DNA from: Burkholderiales bacterium
GTDB lineage: Bacteria > Pseudomonadota > Gammaproteobacteria > Burkholderiales > Casimicrobiaceae
Direction of reading: 5' to 3'
DNA length: 56,954 bases
NCBI GenBank assembly: GCA_016790165.1
Contig: JAEUPL010000010.1
Location: forward strand, 1-56,954
A program made the translations under genes and the position numbers. Positions within the stretch are counted from its first letter, which is position 1; each line of letters opens with the position of its first letter. Below are positions 32,681 to 41,986 of this stretch, piece by piece. A model generated the notes under the pieces. That model was not told where the DNA came from and made no database searches. It saw only the letters and a program-made list of their open reading frames with translations.

Positions 32681-32801
32681 AACAACTTTTCAGCCTCTGC
32701 GGCGACTGATTGGTCGTCGAAACGCTATTTTTTGAAAAGTCGACTTGGAAAAAATATCGCCTAAGTGACCGCCTGGCAGCCGTTACGGACGAAAAGCTGT
32801 T
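32681..32801 (+). repeat. Paired REP-like element, copy C
   Basis: It begins four bases after the glycerate kinase stop. The left unit begins AACAACTTTTCAGC and contains GCGACTGATTGGTCGTC. The right unit contains GTGACCGCCTGGCAGCCGTT and ends GAAAAGCTGTT. The linker holds TTGAAAAGTCGACTTGG. The element is the same length and orientation as the other copies but is the most diverged. Confidence 0.7.
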
Positions 32802-32973
32802 AGTGCCCCTCACTCACGCGCTGGACTTACCTGGCTCAACACGCTGGGTTTTTGTCTCCTGATGGCGACAATATTATGTCTCAACGATAGTGAGTGCTAA
32901 CACTTTAGCGCGCATTTGAGTTGCAGACACATGACACACCTGTCAAAATGCTGCAAACGATCGGACCAATTCA

Positions 32974-33891
32974 GTGCTTCAAAAGATTCGGAATCTTCGC
33001 CGGGGGGTAGTGCTCGCAGCGCTTTTTGGCGCGGCTGCGATCGCACAGGCTGCCCCGTTCGGGTATTCCGTGCGCAGCGACACCGACCGCAAGCTCTATC
33101 GCATCGATCTGGCCACCGGGTTCGCGACCGCGATCGGCGCCACCGGGTTTAGCAAAATCGAAGGCATGGCCGTCGGTGCTGACGGCCAGCTCTATGGCGT
33201 GAATCCATCGACGGCGCAGCTGGTGCGCTGCTCCGGCGCAACGGGCGCCTGTACGGCCGTCGGGCAACTGGCTGGCTTGCCGCAGCTGCAAACGAATGCC
33301 GGCCTCGCATTCACTACCGACGGCCAGTTGTACCTCGCCATGAATGCCGTGATTTACCGCGTCGACGCCGCCACCGGGGCAACGACGTCGCTCGGCGGCA
33401 GCGGACCGGCGCTGTCCGGCTTGGCGGGCGTCACGCCTAGCGCCATCTGCCCATCGGGCCTGTTCGGCATGGGTGGCAACACCGACCGGGGCAAGTTTTA
33501 CTGCATCAACGTCAGCACGGGTGCGGCGACCCTGCTCGGCACCGTGGGCGTTTCGCCGCTTGACGTCGGGCTTGACGGTGATGCGTCCACTGGTCTGGTG
33601 TGGGGCGTGAGCAACGACAACCCCGGACAGGTGTTTGCGGTTGCACCCGAAACACTTGCGGTGAGCAACGTCAGCACGGTGACCCTCGCCGGCGTGCCCA
33701 TCGGCGGATTTGAGAGCCTTGCCGTGGCGCCGGCGGGCCAGGGCGCGGCGGGTGACGCGGCTGACGCCGCCGTGGTCCCTACGCTCGGCGTTTCCGCGCT
33801 TGCCTTGATGGCGGCGTTGACGGCGCTGCTTGGCGCCAACACCATCGTGCGACGCGGCCTGCGCCACATCGATCGCTCAATCCGCAAATAG
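32974..33891 (+). CDS. Secreted protein with IPTL-CTERM-like sorting tail
   Basis: A 305-residue protein beginning at a GTG, with a signal peptide ([18 protein letters not shown]). The main part (about 30-250) is a repeating beta structure ([53 protein letters not shown]), similar to DUF4394/YVTN-type propellers. The C-terminus has [20 protein letters not shown] followed by a basic end ([15 protein letters not shown]), the three-part layout of IPTL-CTERM tails: P-T-L motif, membrane helix, Arg cluster. It is probably anchored or processed at the cell surface. It overlaps the convergent trpC by 15 nt. Confidence 0.78.
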   Translation: MLQKIRNLRRGVVLAALFGAAAIAQAAPFGYSVRSDTDRKLYRIDLATGFATAIGATGFSKIEGMAVGADGQLYGVNPSTAQLVRCSGATGACTAVGQLAGLPQLQTNAGLAFTTDGQLYLAMNAVIYRVDAATGATTSLGGSGPALSGLAGVTPSAICPSGLFGMGGNTDRGKFYCINVSTGAATLLGTVGVSPLDVGLDGDASTGLVWGVSNDNPGQVFAVAPETLAVSNVSTVTLAGVPIGGFESLAVAPAGQGAAGDAADAAVVPTLGVSALALMAALTALLGANTIVRRGLRHIDRSIRK

Positions 33892-34677
33892 CTCCGCCAG
33901 CGCGCGTCCCGGATCCGGCGCGCGCATGAACGCTTCTCCGACCAGGTAGCTGTGTACGCCATGCGCCCGCATGTGCTGCACGTCGTCGCGCCCTAGGATG
34001 CCACTCTCGGTGATCACACGTTTGCCGGCCGGAATGCGCGAGAGCAGATCGGTGGTGGTCGAAAGCGAAACGTTGAACGAGCGCAAGTCGCGATTGTTGA
34101 TGCCGATCAGCGAGGTCTGCAAGGTGAGTGCCGCGTCGAGCTCCGCCGAATCGTGCGACTCAACCAGCACTGCGAGTCCCAGCTCAACTGCAAGCGCTTC
34201 CAGCGCCAGCATCTGGTTCCACTCCAGCGCGCCGACGATGAGCAGGACGCAGTCTGCGCCCATCGCTGCGGCCTCGTACACCTGATAGGCGTCGACGATG
34301 AAGTCCTTGCGGATCACTGGCAGGCCGCAGGCGGCGCGCGCCTGTTGCAGGAACTCGGTCGCGCCCTGGAAATAGCTGCGGTCTGTCAATACCGACAGAC
34401 ACGCGGCACCGCCGGCTTCATAGCTGCGTGCGATGTCAGCGGGTACAAAGTTTTCGCGCAGGATGCCCTTGCTGGGGCTCGCCTTCTTGATTTCGGCGAT
34501 CACAGCGCTGTGACCGGCTGCGATCTTCGCTTCAATCGCGCCTGCGAAATCACGAAGGTCACCGGCGCGAGCGCGAGCCTCTGCGTCGGTGCGAATCGCA
34601 GCGAGCGGCTTGGCGCGCATCGCCGCAGCGATTTCTTCGTGCTTGGTGGCGATGATCTTGGTCAGGATGTCGCTCAT
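33877..34677 (-). CDS. trpC: Indole-3-glycerol-phosphate synthase
   Basis: A 266-residue TIM-barrel enzyme closing the indole ring in tryptophan synthesis. Visible landmarks: [19 protein letters not shown] (catalytic Lys and Glu), [46 protein letters not shown] and [15 protein letters not shown]. It is a single-function protein without the TrpF domain. It is the last gene of the operon, 13 nt after trpD. Confidence 0.97.
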   Translation of the reverse strand: MSDILTKIIATKHEEIAAAMRAKPLAAIRTDAEARARAGDLRDFAGAIEAKIAAGHSAVIAEIKKASPSKGILRENFVPADIARSYEAGGAACLSVLTDRSYFQGATEFLQQARAACGLPVIRKDFIVDAYQVYEAAAMGADCVLLIVGALEWNQMLALEALAVELGLAVLVESHDSAELDAALTLQTSLIGINNRDLRSFNVSLSTTTDLLSRIPAGKRVITESGILGRDDVQHMRAHGVHSYLVGEAFMRAPDPGRALAELFAD

Positions 34678-34690
34678 GGCGTGACTAAGC

Positions 34691-35737
34691 TCAGGCGCCG
34701 AATGGCTTGATCTTGAACGATCGCGTCAAGTTGGCCAGTTCGTCCACCTTCCTGCGCGCTGCGCCGCTTGCGATGGTGGCCCGGGCTAGATCGATGCCGT
34801 CACGCAGCGTCTTTGCGACGTTGGCGGTGTAGAGCGCGGCTCCCGCGTTGAGTAGAACCACGTTCTGTGCAGGACCCGGCTGACCGCTCAACGCGGCCAG
34901 CAGCATTGCCTTCGACTCGTCCGGCGTGTCGACGCGCAGGTTGCGCGTGGCACTCATCGTGAAGCCAAAGTCTTCGGGGTGGATCTCGTACTCGGTGATC
35001 TTGCCGTCCTTGAGCTCGCCGACAACGGTTCCGGCGCCGAGCGAGATCTCGTCGAGTGAATCGCGGCCGTGCACCACCATCACGTGCTGCGCGCCGAGGC
35101 GCTCCATCACGCGCACCTGAATGCCGACCAGATCAGCGTGGAACACGCCCATCATGGTGTTTGGGGCGCTGGCCGGATTGGTCAGCGGGCCGAGAATGTT
35201 GAAGATGGTCTTTACGCCCAGTTCGCGGCGGATCGGCACCACGGCCTTCATCGCCAGATGGTGATTGGGCGCGAACATGAATCCGACGCCCACCTCGCGA
35301 ATGCACTGCGCAATCTGGTCCGGGATCAGCATGATGTTGACGCCAAGCGACTCCAGCACGTCTGCGGCGCCGCTCTTCGACGACACGCCGCGATTGCCGT
35401 GCTTGGCCACCTTGGCACCGGCTGCGGCAGCAACAAACATCGACGCGGTTGAGATGTTGAACGTGTGCGACAAATCGCCACCGGTACCGACGATGTCGAC
35501 CAGATTCGGTTCGTTCTCAATCGGGACTTTGGTGGAGAGCTCGCGCATCACCATCGCCGCCGCGGTGATCTCGCCAATGGTCTCCTTCTTGACGCGCAGG
35601 CCCATGAGGAAGGCGGCCGCCTGTGCCGGTGAAAATTCACCGGCCATCAGCTTGCGCATCAGCGAAAGCATTTCGTCGTGAAAGATCTCGCGATGCTCGA
35701 TCGTGCGTTGCAGGGCTTCGTTTATTGAGATGGGCAT
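34691..35737 (-). CDS. trpD: Anthranilate phosphoribosyltransferase
   Basis: A 348-residue enzyme that joins anthranilate to PRPP. The PRPP site is [40 protein letters not shown] and [12 protein letters not shown] are other family regions. It is not fused to TrpG. It lies 9 nt downstream of trpG. Confidence 0.97.
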   Translation of the reverse strand: MPISINEALQRTIEHREIFHDEMLSLMRKLMAGEFSPAQAAAFLMGLRVKKETIGEITAAAMVMRELSTKVPIENEPNLVDIVGTGGDLSHTFNISTASMFVAAAAGAKVAKHGNRGVSSKSGAADVLESLGVNIMLIPDQIAQCIREVGVGFMFAPNHHLAMKAVVPIRRELGVKTIFNILGPLTNPASAPNTMMGVFHADLVGIQVRVMERLGAQHVMVVHGRDSLDEISLGAGTVVGELKDGKITEYEIHPEDFGFTMSATRNLRVDTPDESKAMLLAALSGQPGPAQNVVLLNAGAALYTANVAKTLRDGIDLARATIASGAARRKVDELANLTRSFKIKPFGA

Positions 35738-35746
35738 GATGGCCGC

Positions 35747-36310
35747 CTACAGGCTTAAAAAGTTGCGCAACAGATCATGACCGTGTTCGGTGATGATCGA
35801 CTCGGGGTGGAATTGCACCCCCCAGACGGGCAGCATCTTGTGGCGCACGCCCATGATCTCGCCATCGTCGCTCTCGGCGGTAATCGAGAGCACATCGGGC
35901 AAGCTCGCGCGCTCAATCACCAGTGAGTGATAGCGCACAACGGTATACGGACTCGGGATACCGGCAAAGCAATCCTGCCGGTTGTGGGTGATGGTCGAGG
36001 TCTTGCCGTGCATCACCCGTTTGGCGCGGACGATGTTGCCGCCAAACGCCGCGCCGATGCTCTGGTGCCCCAGGCAAACGCCAAGAATGGGCACCTTGCC
36101 TGCAAACGCCTTGATCAACGGCACCGAGATACCGGCCTCGTTTGGAGTACAGGGCCCCGGAGACACAACGATGCGCTCGGGCCGCTTCGCGTCAACGCCG
36201 GCCAGATCGATGGCATCGTTGCGAATCACTTCCACCTCGGCACCCAGCTCGCCAAAGTATTGCGCCAGGTTGTAGGTAAAGCTGTCGTAGTTATCGATGA
36301 GCAGAATCAC
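35747..36310 (-). CDS. trpG: Anthranilate synthase glutaminase subunit
   Basis: A 187-residue class I glutamine amidotransferase giving ammonia to TrpE. It starts [20 protein letters not shown]. The nucleophile is C79 in [10 protein letters not shown]. The His-Glu pair is in [25 protein letters not shown] is the usual oxyanion region. It could also serve folate synthesis as PabA. The start overlaps the ltaE stop by 4 nt (ATGA). Confidence 0.96.
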   Translation of the reverse strand: MILLIDNYDSFTYNLAQYFGELGAEVEVIRNDAIDLAGVDAKRPERIVVSPGPCTPNEAGISVPLIKAFAGKVPILGVCLGHQSIGAAFGGNIVRAKRVMHGKTSTITHNRQDCFAGIPSPYTVVRYHSLVIERASLPDVLSITAESDDGEIMGVRHKMLPVWGVQFHPESIITEHGHDLLRNFLSL

Positions 36311-37341
36311 TTGGCTGCCTCTGTGAAATAAGCCTTGACAGCGGCGACGAACGCGTCAACGTCATCGCGTGAGACATCGAGGTGGGTGACCAGTCGCGCG
36401 GCATAGACGCCCTGCATCAGCATGCCGCGCGCGGCGAGGTATGCCTCCAGCGGCTTGGCATGTGCCTCCGGCAGATTGAGGAAGACCATGTTCGTCGCCT
36501 GTGCCGACACGGTGATCTCCGCAACCTCACGCAGACCGGCGGCAAGGCGCGCGGCGTTGTGATGATCGTCACGCAGGCGTTCCACCTGATGCTCAAGCGC
36601 GTAGATGCAGGCCGCGGCCACATAGCCCGCCTGCCGCATGCCGCCGCCGAGCATTTTGCGCCAGCGGTGCGCACGCTCGATGATGACCCTGTCGCCCACG
36701 AGCACCGCACCGACGGGCGCGCCCAGCCCTTTCGAAATGCATAGGGATGCGGAATCGAACGGCGCCAGCAGCTCGGCGATGCTGCATTTGCTCGCGACCG
36801 CTGCGTTGAACGCACGCGCGCCGTCGAGATGTACGTTGAGCCCCTTGCTGCGCGCCAAAGCGGCCGCGTCAATCACATACTGCTGCGGCAGCACGCGGCC
36901 GCCCCAGGTGTTCTCCAGTGCCAGCAGGCGGGTGCGAGCGAAGTGCGTCCCGAGGCCGGGGCCGAACGGCTTGATCGCGGCGGCGATCTTCTCCAGCGGC
37001 AACGAGCCATCGGCGGCTTGCTCGATCGGCTGTGGCTGGATGCTGCCCAGCACCGCCGCACCGCCCCCCTCCCAGCGGTAGGTGTGCGCCATCTGGCCGA
37101 CGATGTATTCGTCGCCGCGCTCACAATGCGCCATCAGCGCCGCCAGATTGCTCTGCGTACCCGACGGCAGAAACAGTGCCGCCTCTTTCGCGGTGGCCTC
37201 GGCCATCATGGCCTGCAGGCGGTTCACCGTCGGGTCATCGCCCCACACATCATCGCCCACCTCTGCCGAGTTCATTGCCGCCAGCATGCCCGGCGTCGGG
37301 CGGGTCACCGTATCGCTGCGCAGATCAATCACCTTGCTCAT
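36307..37341 (-). CDS. ltaE: Low-specificity L-threonine aldolase
   Basis: A 344-residue PLP enzyme that splits L-threonine (or allo-threonine) to glycine and acetaldehyde; members can also act on beta-hydroxy amino acids such as serine. Landmarks: [63 protein letters not shown], and the PLP lysine in [16 protein letters not shown]. The start overlaps the trpE stop and the stop overlaps the trpG start, both by 4 nt, so it is fully embedded in the trp operon. That position is unusual. Confidence 0.94.
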   Translation of the reverse strand: MSKVIDLRSDTVTRPTPGMLAAMNSAEVGDDVWGDDPTVNRLQAMMAEATAKEAALFLPSGTQSNLAALMAHCERGDEYIVGQMAHTYRWEGGGAAVLGSIQPQPIEQAADGSLPLEKIAAAIKPFGPGLGTHFARTRLLALENTWGGRVLPQQYVIDAAALARSKGLNVHLDGARAFNAAVASKCSIAELLAPFDSASLCISKGLGAPVGAVLVGDRVIIERAHRWRKMLGGGMRQAGYVAAACIYALEHQVERLRDDHHNAARLAAGLREVAEITVSAQATNMVFLNLPEAHAKPLEAYLAARGMLMQGVYAARLVTHLDVSRDDVDAFVAAVKAYFTEAAK

Positions 37342-38822
37342 GCCGCACTCCCGTCCAGACCACGCTGCACCATCTCGGCAGCGCGCAGCACCGAACGCAC
37401 CTTTTGTAGCGTTTCTTCCCATTCCTTGCTGGGTACCGAGTCATGCACAATGCCGGCACCGGCCTGGGCGTAGAGCTTGCCGTTTTGAATCACGGCAGTG
37501 CGGATGGCGATGCACATGTCCATGTCGCCCTGATAGCTCATGTAACCCACCGCGCCGCCGTAGATGTTTCGTTTGACCGGCTCGACTTCGTGGATGATCT
37601 CAAGCGCGCGAATCTTCGGTGCGCCGGAGAGTGTGCCCGCCGGAAACGTTGCGCGCAGTACGTCAATATTGTGGGTGCCGGGCTTCAGCGTGCCCTCCAC
37701 GTTACTCACGATGTGCATGACGTGCGAATAGCGCTCGATGATCATCTTGTCCTTGACCACCACGCTCCCGGTCGTGGCGATGCGGCCCACATCGTTGCGG
37801 CCGAGGTCAATCAGCATCACATGCTCGGCCACTTCCTTCTCGTCGGATAGCAGATCTTCGGCCAGCGCATCGTCTTCCTCACGGGTGGCGCCGCGCTTGC
37901 GGGTGCCGGCGATCGGGCGTACGGTCACCGTCTCGCCCTCCTTGCGCACCAGAATCTCTGGCGACGCGCCGACGACGTGAAAGTCGCCGAAGTGATAGAA
38001 AAACATGTACGGTGACGGGTTCAGCGTGCGTAGCGCCCGGTACAGTGAGATCGGCGGCTCGGGGAAGTCCATCACCATGCGTTGCGACGGCACCACCTGC
38101 ATGCAGTCACCCGCCGCGATGTAGTCCTTGCACACCTTCACCGCGGCTTCGTAGGCGGTTTGGCCCATCTGCGATTCGGCGTTGACCACTGTCGTCGCGT
38201 GCTGCAACGGCAGCTTCGCCGGTTCACGCAGCTTGGCGCGCAGCTCGGCCAGGCGTTCGGTTGCGCGCTGGAAAGCATCCGGCTTTGACGGATCAGCGTA
38301 GACGATCAGCGAGATGGTGCTGGAAAGGTTGTCGACGACGGCCAGCTCTTCGGTCAACAGCAGCAGGATGTCGGGCACGCCCAGTTGATCGGGCTTCGGG
38401 TGCTTCTGGGCGAACAGTCCGAGGCGCGGCTCGATGTAGTGTGCTGTCTCAAATCCGAAGTAACCCGTCAGCCCGCCAGCAAAACGGGGCAGGCCAGGGA
38501 CAGTCGCCACCTTGAACTGCGCCTGAAAGGCCGCGATGTAGTCGAGCGGGTCGGCGACGGTCTGCTTATTTGGCCCGAGCGGCGTGATGTGCGTCACCTC
38601 ATTGCCACGCACTTCGATGCGGGTGCGGGTGCGCAGGCCGATGAAGCTGTAGCGACCAAAGCGCTCACCGCCCACCACCGATTCGAGCAGGAAGGTGTAG
38701 CGATCGTTGGCGAGCTTGAGGTAAATCGACAGTGGCGTGTCGAGGTCAGCGAGCGTCTGTTCGACGAGCGGGATGCGGGTGAAGCCTTGCTGAGCGAGCT
38801 TCAGGAATTCTTGTTCGGTCAT
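37338..38822 (-). CDS. trpE: Anthranilate synthase component I
   Basis: A 494-residue chorismate-utilising enzyme. The N-terminal regulatory part has [20 protein letters not shown], close to the tryptophan-binding LLES motif. The C-terminal catalytic domain has [49 protein letters not shown], and [20 protein letters not shown]. It is the first structural gene after the trpL leader. Feedback inhibition by Trp is expected from the LLES motif. Confidence 0.97.
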   Translation of the reverse strand: MTEQEFLKLAQQGFTRIPLVEQTLADLDTPLSIYLKLANDRYTFLLESVVGGERFGRYSFIGLRTRTRIEVRGNEVTHITPLGPNKQTVADPLDYIAAFQAQFKVATVPGLPRFAGGLTGYFGFETAHYIEPRLGLFAQKHPKPDQLGVPDILLLLTEELAVVDNLSSTISLIVYADPSKPDAFQRATERLAELRAKLREPAKLPLQHATTVVNAESQMGQTAYEAAVKVCKDYIAAGDCMQVVPSQRMVMDFPEPPISLYRALRTLNPSPYMFFYHFGDFHVVGASPEILVRKEGETVTVRPIAGTRKRGATREEDDALAEDLLSDEKEVAEHVMLIDLGRNDVGRIATTGSVVVKDKMIIERYSHVMHIVSNVEGTLKPGTHNIDVLRATFPAGTLSGAPKIRALEIIHEVEPVKRNIYGGAVGYMSYQGDMDMCIAIRTAVIQNGKLYAQAGAGIVHDSVPSKEWEETLQKVRSVLRAAEMVQRGLDGSAA

Positions 38823-38883
38823 GATGCAACATGCTCCGGAGGGGAGTGATCACAAGGGATCAGGTTCAGGGTCAGTTCTTGTT

Positions 38884-38975
38884 GTTGCGGCATCCGGAGG
38901 ACTCCAGACGCATGCGCTCGCAACCAGCGCAAAGCAATATTGGCAGGCTAACGCCACCAACCTCCAGAGCTTTGC
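38884..38975 (-). promoter_or_regulatory. Putative trp attenuator with alternative stems
   Basis: Minus-strand RNA can form a 41-nt hairpin at 38924-38884 (GTTGCG/CGCAAC, GCAT/ATGC, CTGG/CCGG). The sequence TCTGGAGG inside the leader peptide gene (38968-38961), between its two Trp pairs, can instead pair over 8 bp with CCTCCGGA (38900-38893) in that hairpin. GCAAAGC (38975-38969) can pair with GCTTTGC (38935-38929). No T-run follows the hairpin, so the terminator may be Rho-dependent or the effect translational. Confidence 0.6.
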
Positions 38976-39001
38976 CACCAGGAACGGACCGAGAGGAACA
39001 T
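38948..39001 (-). CDS. trpL: trp leader peptide
   Basis: A 17-residue frame, MFLSVRSWWQSSGGWWR, lies between gph and trpE, 125 nt upstream of trpE. Four of 17 residues are Trp, in two tandem pairs, which is far beyond chance and typical of ribosome-stalling leaders that sense charged tRNA-Trp. It stops at TAG (38948-38950). Its ribosome-binding site is weak (GGAAA some distance upstream). Too short for usual gene finders. Confidence 0.85.
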   Translation of the reverse strand: MFLSVRSWWQSSGGWWR

Positions 39002-39033
39002 GTTGTGTGTGCTTGGTTTCCGACGACCGCCAG

Positions 39034-39705
39034 TCAAGTGAGCAGCGGAACGATGTCCGTAAATGTATCCACGATTGCGTTGGCGCGCAAATCGGCCAGG
39101 TTTTCGCCCTCGCTGTAGCCGTAGGTCAACAGCACCACCGGCGAACCGGCCGCCTGCGCGGCGCGGCTATCGTTACCGGAGTCGCCAATCATCAGCATCT
39201 GTGCTGGATGCACGCGATGCTGGCCCGCCGACCAGAAAATCATGCCGGGGTCGGGCTTGTTGGTCGCCAGCATGTCACCGCACACGATGTGGTCGAAGTA
39301 CTGCGTGAGGTTGAAGTGCTTGAGCAGCGCCTCGCTGTACGTCGTCCACTTGTTGGTGACGACCGACAGCGTGAGCCCGCGTTCGCGGAACGCGTCCAGC
39401 CCGTCGATCACGCCGGGATAGATCGACGTGTTGTCGGCAATGTGCTCGAAGTAGAACTGGCGATACAGCATCAGCGCGTGTTCCAGCTCGGCATCGCTCG
39501 GCTCGCGCCGCAACACATGGCGCAGCGATTTGCCCACGTGCGCCATCAGCCCCTTGCCCACGAACGTCTTCACCAACTCTATCGGCAACGGCTCATGGCC
39601 CATCTCGTCCAGCACCAGATTGACCGATGCGCAAAGATCAGGGATGGTGTCGAGCAGCGTGCCGTCGAGATCGATGGCGATGGCTTTGATGTGATGCAGA
39701 CTCAT
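39034..39705 (-). CDS. gph: Phosphoglycolate phosphatase
   Basis: A 223-residue HAD-superfamily hydrolase that removes phosphate from 2-phosphoglycolate. Motif I is [15 protein letters not shown], with the nucleophile and general-acid Asp. Motif II is [19 protein letters not shown]. The final motif is [19 protein letters not shown]. It overlaps rpe by 4 nt. The rpe-gph-trpE order is standard in betaproteobacteria. Confidence 0.95.
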   Translation of the reverse strand: MSLHHIKAIAIDLDGTLLDTIPDLCASVNLVLDEMGHEPLPIELVKTFVGKGLMAHVGKSLRHVLRREPSDAELEHALMLYRQFYFEHIADNTSIYPGVIDGLDAFRERGLTLSVVTNKWTTYSEALLKHFNLTQYFDHIVCGDMLATNKPDPGMIFWSAGQHRVHPAQMLMIGDSGNDSRAAQAAGSPVVLLTYGYSEGENLADLRANAIVDTFTDIVPLLT

Positions 39706-40373
39706 GCGCTAGCCAACGCCTTGCGCATATCGGCAATCGCCGCCGCGTAGTCCTTGGCGCCGTAAACCGCACTACCGGCCACAAATGTGTCAGCGCCCGC
39801 GGCCGCCACCTTCGCAATGTTGTCGGCCTTGATACCGCCGTCGACTTCGAGCATGATTTGCCTGCCGGACGCGTCGATGCGCCGCCGCACCTCGGCAATT
39901 TTGGGTAGCACGCCGTCGATGAACTTCTGTCCACCAAAGCCCGGGTTCACGCTCATGATGAGCACGAGATCGAGCTTGTCGAGCGTGTAGTCGAGATATG
40001 AAAGCGGCGTCGCCGGATTGAATACGAGGCCGGGCTTGCAGCCGCAGTCGCGGATCAGTGCGATGGTGCGGTCGATGTGTTCGCTCGCCTCGGGGTGAAA
40101 GCTGATGATGTTGGCGCCCGCCTTGGCGAATTCCGGGATGATCGCATCGACCGGCTTCACCATCAGGTGCACGTCGATGGGCGTGTTGCCAACGTGCGGT
40201 TTGATGGCGCTGCACACCATTGGCCCGATGGTGAGGTTGGGCACGTAATGGTTGTCCATCACGTCGAAGTGGATGAGATCGGCACCGGCCGCGATCACGG
40301 CGCGCACTTCGTCGCCGAGGCGTGCGAAGTCTGCCGAAAGAATCGAGGGTGCAATCTGGTAGTTGCGAGACAA
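39702..40373 (-). CDS. rpe: Ribulose-phosphate 3-epimerase
   Basis: A 223-residue TIM-barrel enzyme of the pentose phosphate pathway. [37 protein letters not shown] and [20 protein letters not shown] are complete, with the metal-binding His and Asp residues. I chose the TTG at 40373, preceded by GGGG, because the family normally starts M-S-R; another TTG at 40385 is in frame. It diverges from apaG. Confidence 0.93.
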   Translation of the reverse strand: MSRNYQIAPSILSADFARLGDEVRAVIAAGADLIHFDVMDNHYVPNLTIGPMVCSAIKPHVGNTPIDVHLMVKPVDAIIPEFAKAGANIISFHPEASEHIDRTIALIRDCGCKPGLVFNPATPLSYLDYTLDKLDLVLIMSVNPGFGGQKFIDGVLPKIAEVRRRIDASGRQIMLEVDGGIKADNIAKVAAAGADTFVAGSAVYGAKDYAAAIADMRKALASA

Positions 40374-40428
40374 TTCGCGCCCCAATCGAATTTATGCTGG
40401 ACGTTGGTCCGGCAGGGACACCGCAGCA

Positions 40429-40803
40429 GTGAGCCGCTACAGCATCAAGGTTGATCCGACCCCATTTTACTTGGCCGATCAGAGCGATCCGGCTAACGAC
40501 CAGTATGTGTTCGCGTACCACATCCGCATCGAAAACGTGGGCGAGGTGGCGGTGCAGTTGCTATCGCGACACTGGATGATCACTGATGCTGACGGCAAGG
40601 TGGAAGAAGTGCGCGGCGCCGGTGTGGTGGGTCAACAGCCGAAGCTGGCACCCGGCGAATCCTACGAATACACCAGCGGCTCACAGTTCAAGACGCCCGT
40701 GGGCACCATGCAGGGCAGCTACCAGTTTATCGCCGACGACGGCGTGAAGTTCGAGGCGCCGATCCCCAGGTTCGTGCTCTCAGCAAAGCGGGTGCTTCAC
40801 TGA
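40429..40803 (+). CDS. apaG: ApaG protein
   Basis: A 124-residue beta-sandwich protein (DUF525). YVFAYHIRIENVGEVAVQLL, SRHWMITDADGKVEEVRGAG, VVGQQPKLAPGESYEYTSGS and MQGSYQF are all present. Its biochemical role is unknown in bacteria, though linked to metal and polyphosphate stress. The start is a GTG at 40429. It converges with the small membrane protein gene, overlapping its end by 7 nt. Confidence 0.95.
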   Translation: MSRYSIKVDPTPFYLADQSDPANDQYVFAYHIRIENVGEVAVQLLSRHWMITDADGKVEEVRGAGVVGQQPKLAPGESYEYTSGSQFKTPVGTMQGSYQFIADDGVKFEAPIPRFVLSAKRVLH

Positions 40804-40970
40804 CGTTTCTCGTCGGCCGCGTCTGCCGCGCGGCGGGCGGCTTCGTCGTAGTCGCGCAGCTTCTTGTTGCGGTCCGCGGCGCCGCGCACGATCCACCAGA
40901 TGAGCGCGGCGAACATGGCGCCGGCGCCGAGGGTTTCGAGCAGGAAAATCCAGAGTCCGCTTTCAATCAT
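40797..40970 (-). CDS. Small single-span membrane protein of unknown function
   Basis: A 57-residue frame, starting MIESGLWIFLLETLGAGAMF. Residues 5-28 form one membrane helix; the rest is a charged, Ala-rich helix (NKKLRDYDEAARRAADAADE). It starts 23 bp after the GDPD stop on the same strand, so it may belong to that operon. Similar small proteins occur in betaproteobacteria beside apaG; no function is known to me. Confidence 0.65.
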   Translation of the reverse strand: MIESGLWIFLLETLGAGAMFAALIWWIVRGAADRNKKLRDYDEAARRAADAADEKRQ

Positions 40971-40993
40971 TGCAAGTTCAGCCGGGGTTGTAT

Positions 40994-41986
40994 TTATCGA
41001 GCTGGGTAGCGCGCCGGGACGGTCATGCCCCGCCGCTCGAGCAATGCGCGCAGGCGGTCCGGATAGTCGCTGATCAGGCCGTCGACCTGCCAGTCGAGCA
41101 GGCGGGCCATGTCCGCCTCGTCGTTGACCGTCCACGGAATGATTTTCAGGCCCAGCGTGTGCGCTTCGTTCACGAGGGCAGCGGTCACGTCCTTGAAGTT
41201 GGGCGACCAGACGGTGCCGCCAGCGGCCTTGACCGTGCGCGGCGTTGAGCCGCCGTGGTCGTCAACATCGAAGCCTGCAAGCCACGGCGACGCCCCCGGC
41301 TTGCCCACCTGCACCGTGTCACCCGCGCCCTGCTGGCTGGTGAGGAACACGGTCACAATCTCCGGCGCTTCTTTTTGCGCGATCAGCAAGGTGCGCCAGT
41401 CGAACGATTGAATCGTCGCTCGAGCGGCGAGCCCGGCGCCGCGAATCTCGGCGATCAACGCGCGGACAAACGGCTCGGCGGCGACCGCTTCTTCGGGCAC
41501 CAGCGGTGAAATTTTGGTTTCGATGTTGAAGCGCACGGCGCTGGCGCCGCGTTTCGCGACGAGATCGAACAGGGCGCGAAGTGTGGGAATGCGTTCGCCG
41601 TCCACCCCCAGCTGCGTGGCGAACGCCCGCGCGTAGGCGCTGCCGGGCTTGATGCGTCCGACGTCATACCCCTGCAGGTCAGCGAAATTCACGGTCGCGA
41701 TCACCGGGCCGCGTTCGTTCAGAAATTGGCCGTCGCCGCGCCGGGTGATATCCGGGTTCAGGTAGCGGTCGTGCGAGATCACCACCACGCCATCGCGCGT
41801 GATGCCTACGTCCAGCTCCAGCGTGCTGACGCCAATGTCGAGCGCCTTGCCGAATGCGGCGAGGGTGTTTTCTGGTGCCAAACCGCGGGCACCCCGGTGC
41901 CCCTGCAGGTCGAAGCGCGTGGCGCAGCCACCCAGCAGGCACAATGCGGCGAGTGCTGGCGCGAGCCAGCGCGTGGAAGTCGTCAT
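40994..41986 (-). CDS. Glycerophosphodiester phosphodiesterase lipoprotein
   Basis: A 330-residue enzyme hydrolysing glycerophosphodiesters to glycerol 3-phosphate and an alcohol. A lipobox LGGC (residues 18-21) marks it as a lipoprotein. The active-site core is GHRGARGLAPENTLAAFGKA with STLELDVGITRDGVVVISHD (catalytic His, Glu, Asp and second His). It is the periplasmic GlpQ-like type by location. The start overlaps the antiporter stop by 4 nt. Confidence 0.92.
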   Translation of the reverse strand: MTTSTRWLAPALAALCLLGGCATRFDLQGHRGARGLAPENTLAAFGKALDIGVSTLELDVGITRDGVVVISHDRYLNPDITRRGDGQFLNERGPVIATVNFADLQGYDVGRIKPGSAYARAFATQLGVDGERIPTLRALFDLVAKRGASAVRFNIETKISPLVPEEAVAAEPFVRALIAEIRGAGLAARATIQSFDWRTLLIAQKEAPEIVTVFLTSQQGAGDTVQVGKPGASPWLAGFDVDDHGGSTPRTVKAAGGTVWSPNFKDVTAALVNEAHTLGLKIIPWTVNDEADMARLLDWQVDGLISDYPDRLRALLERRGMTVPARYPAR

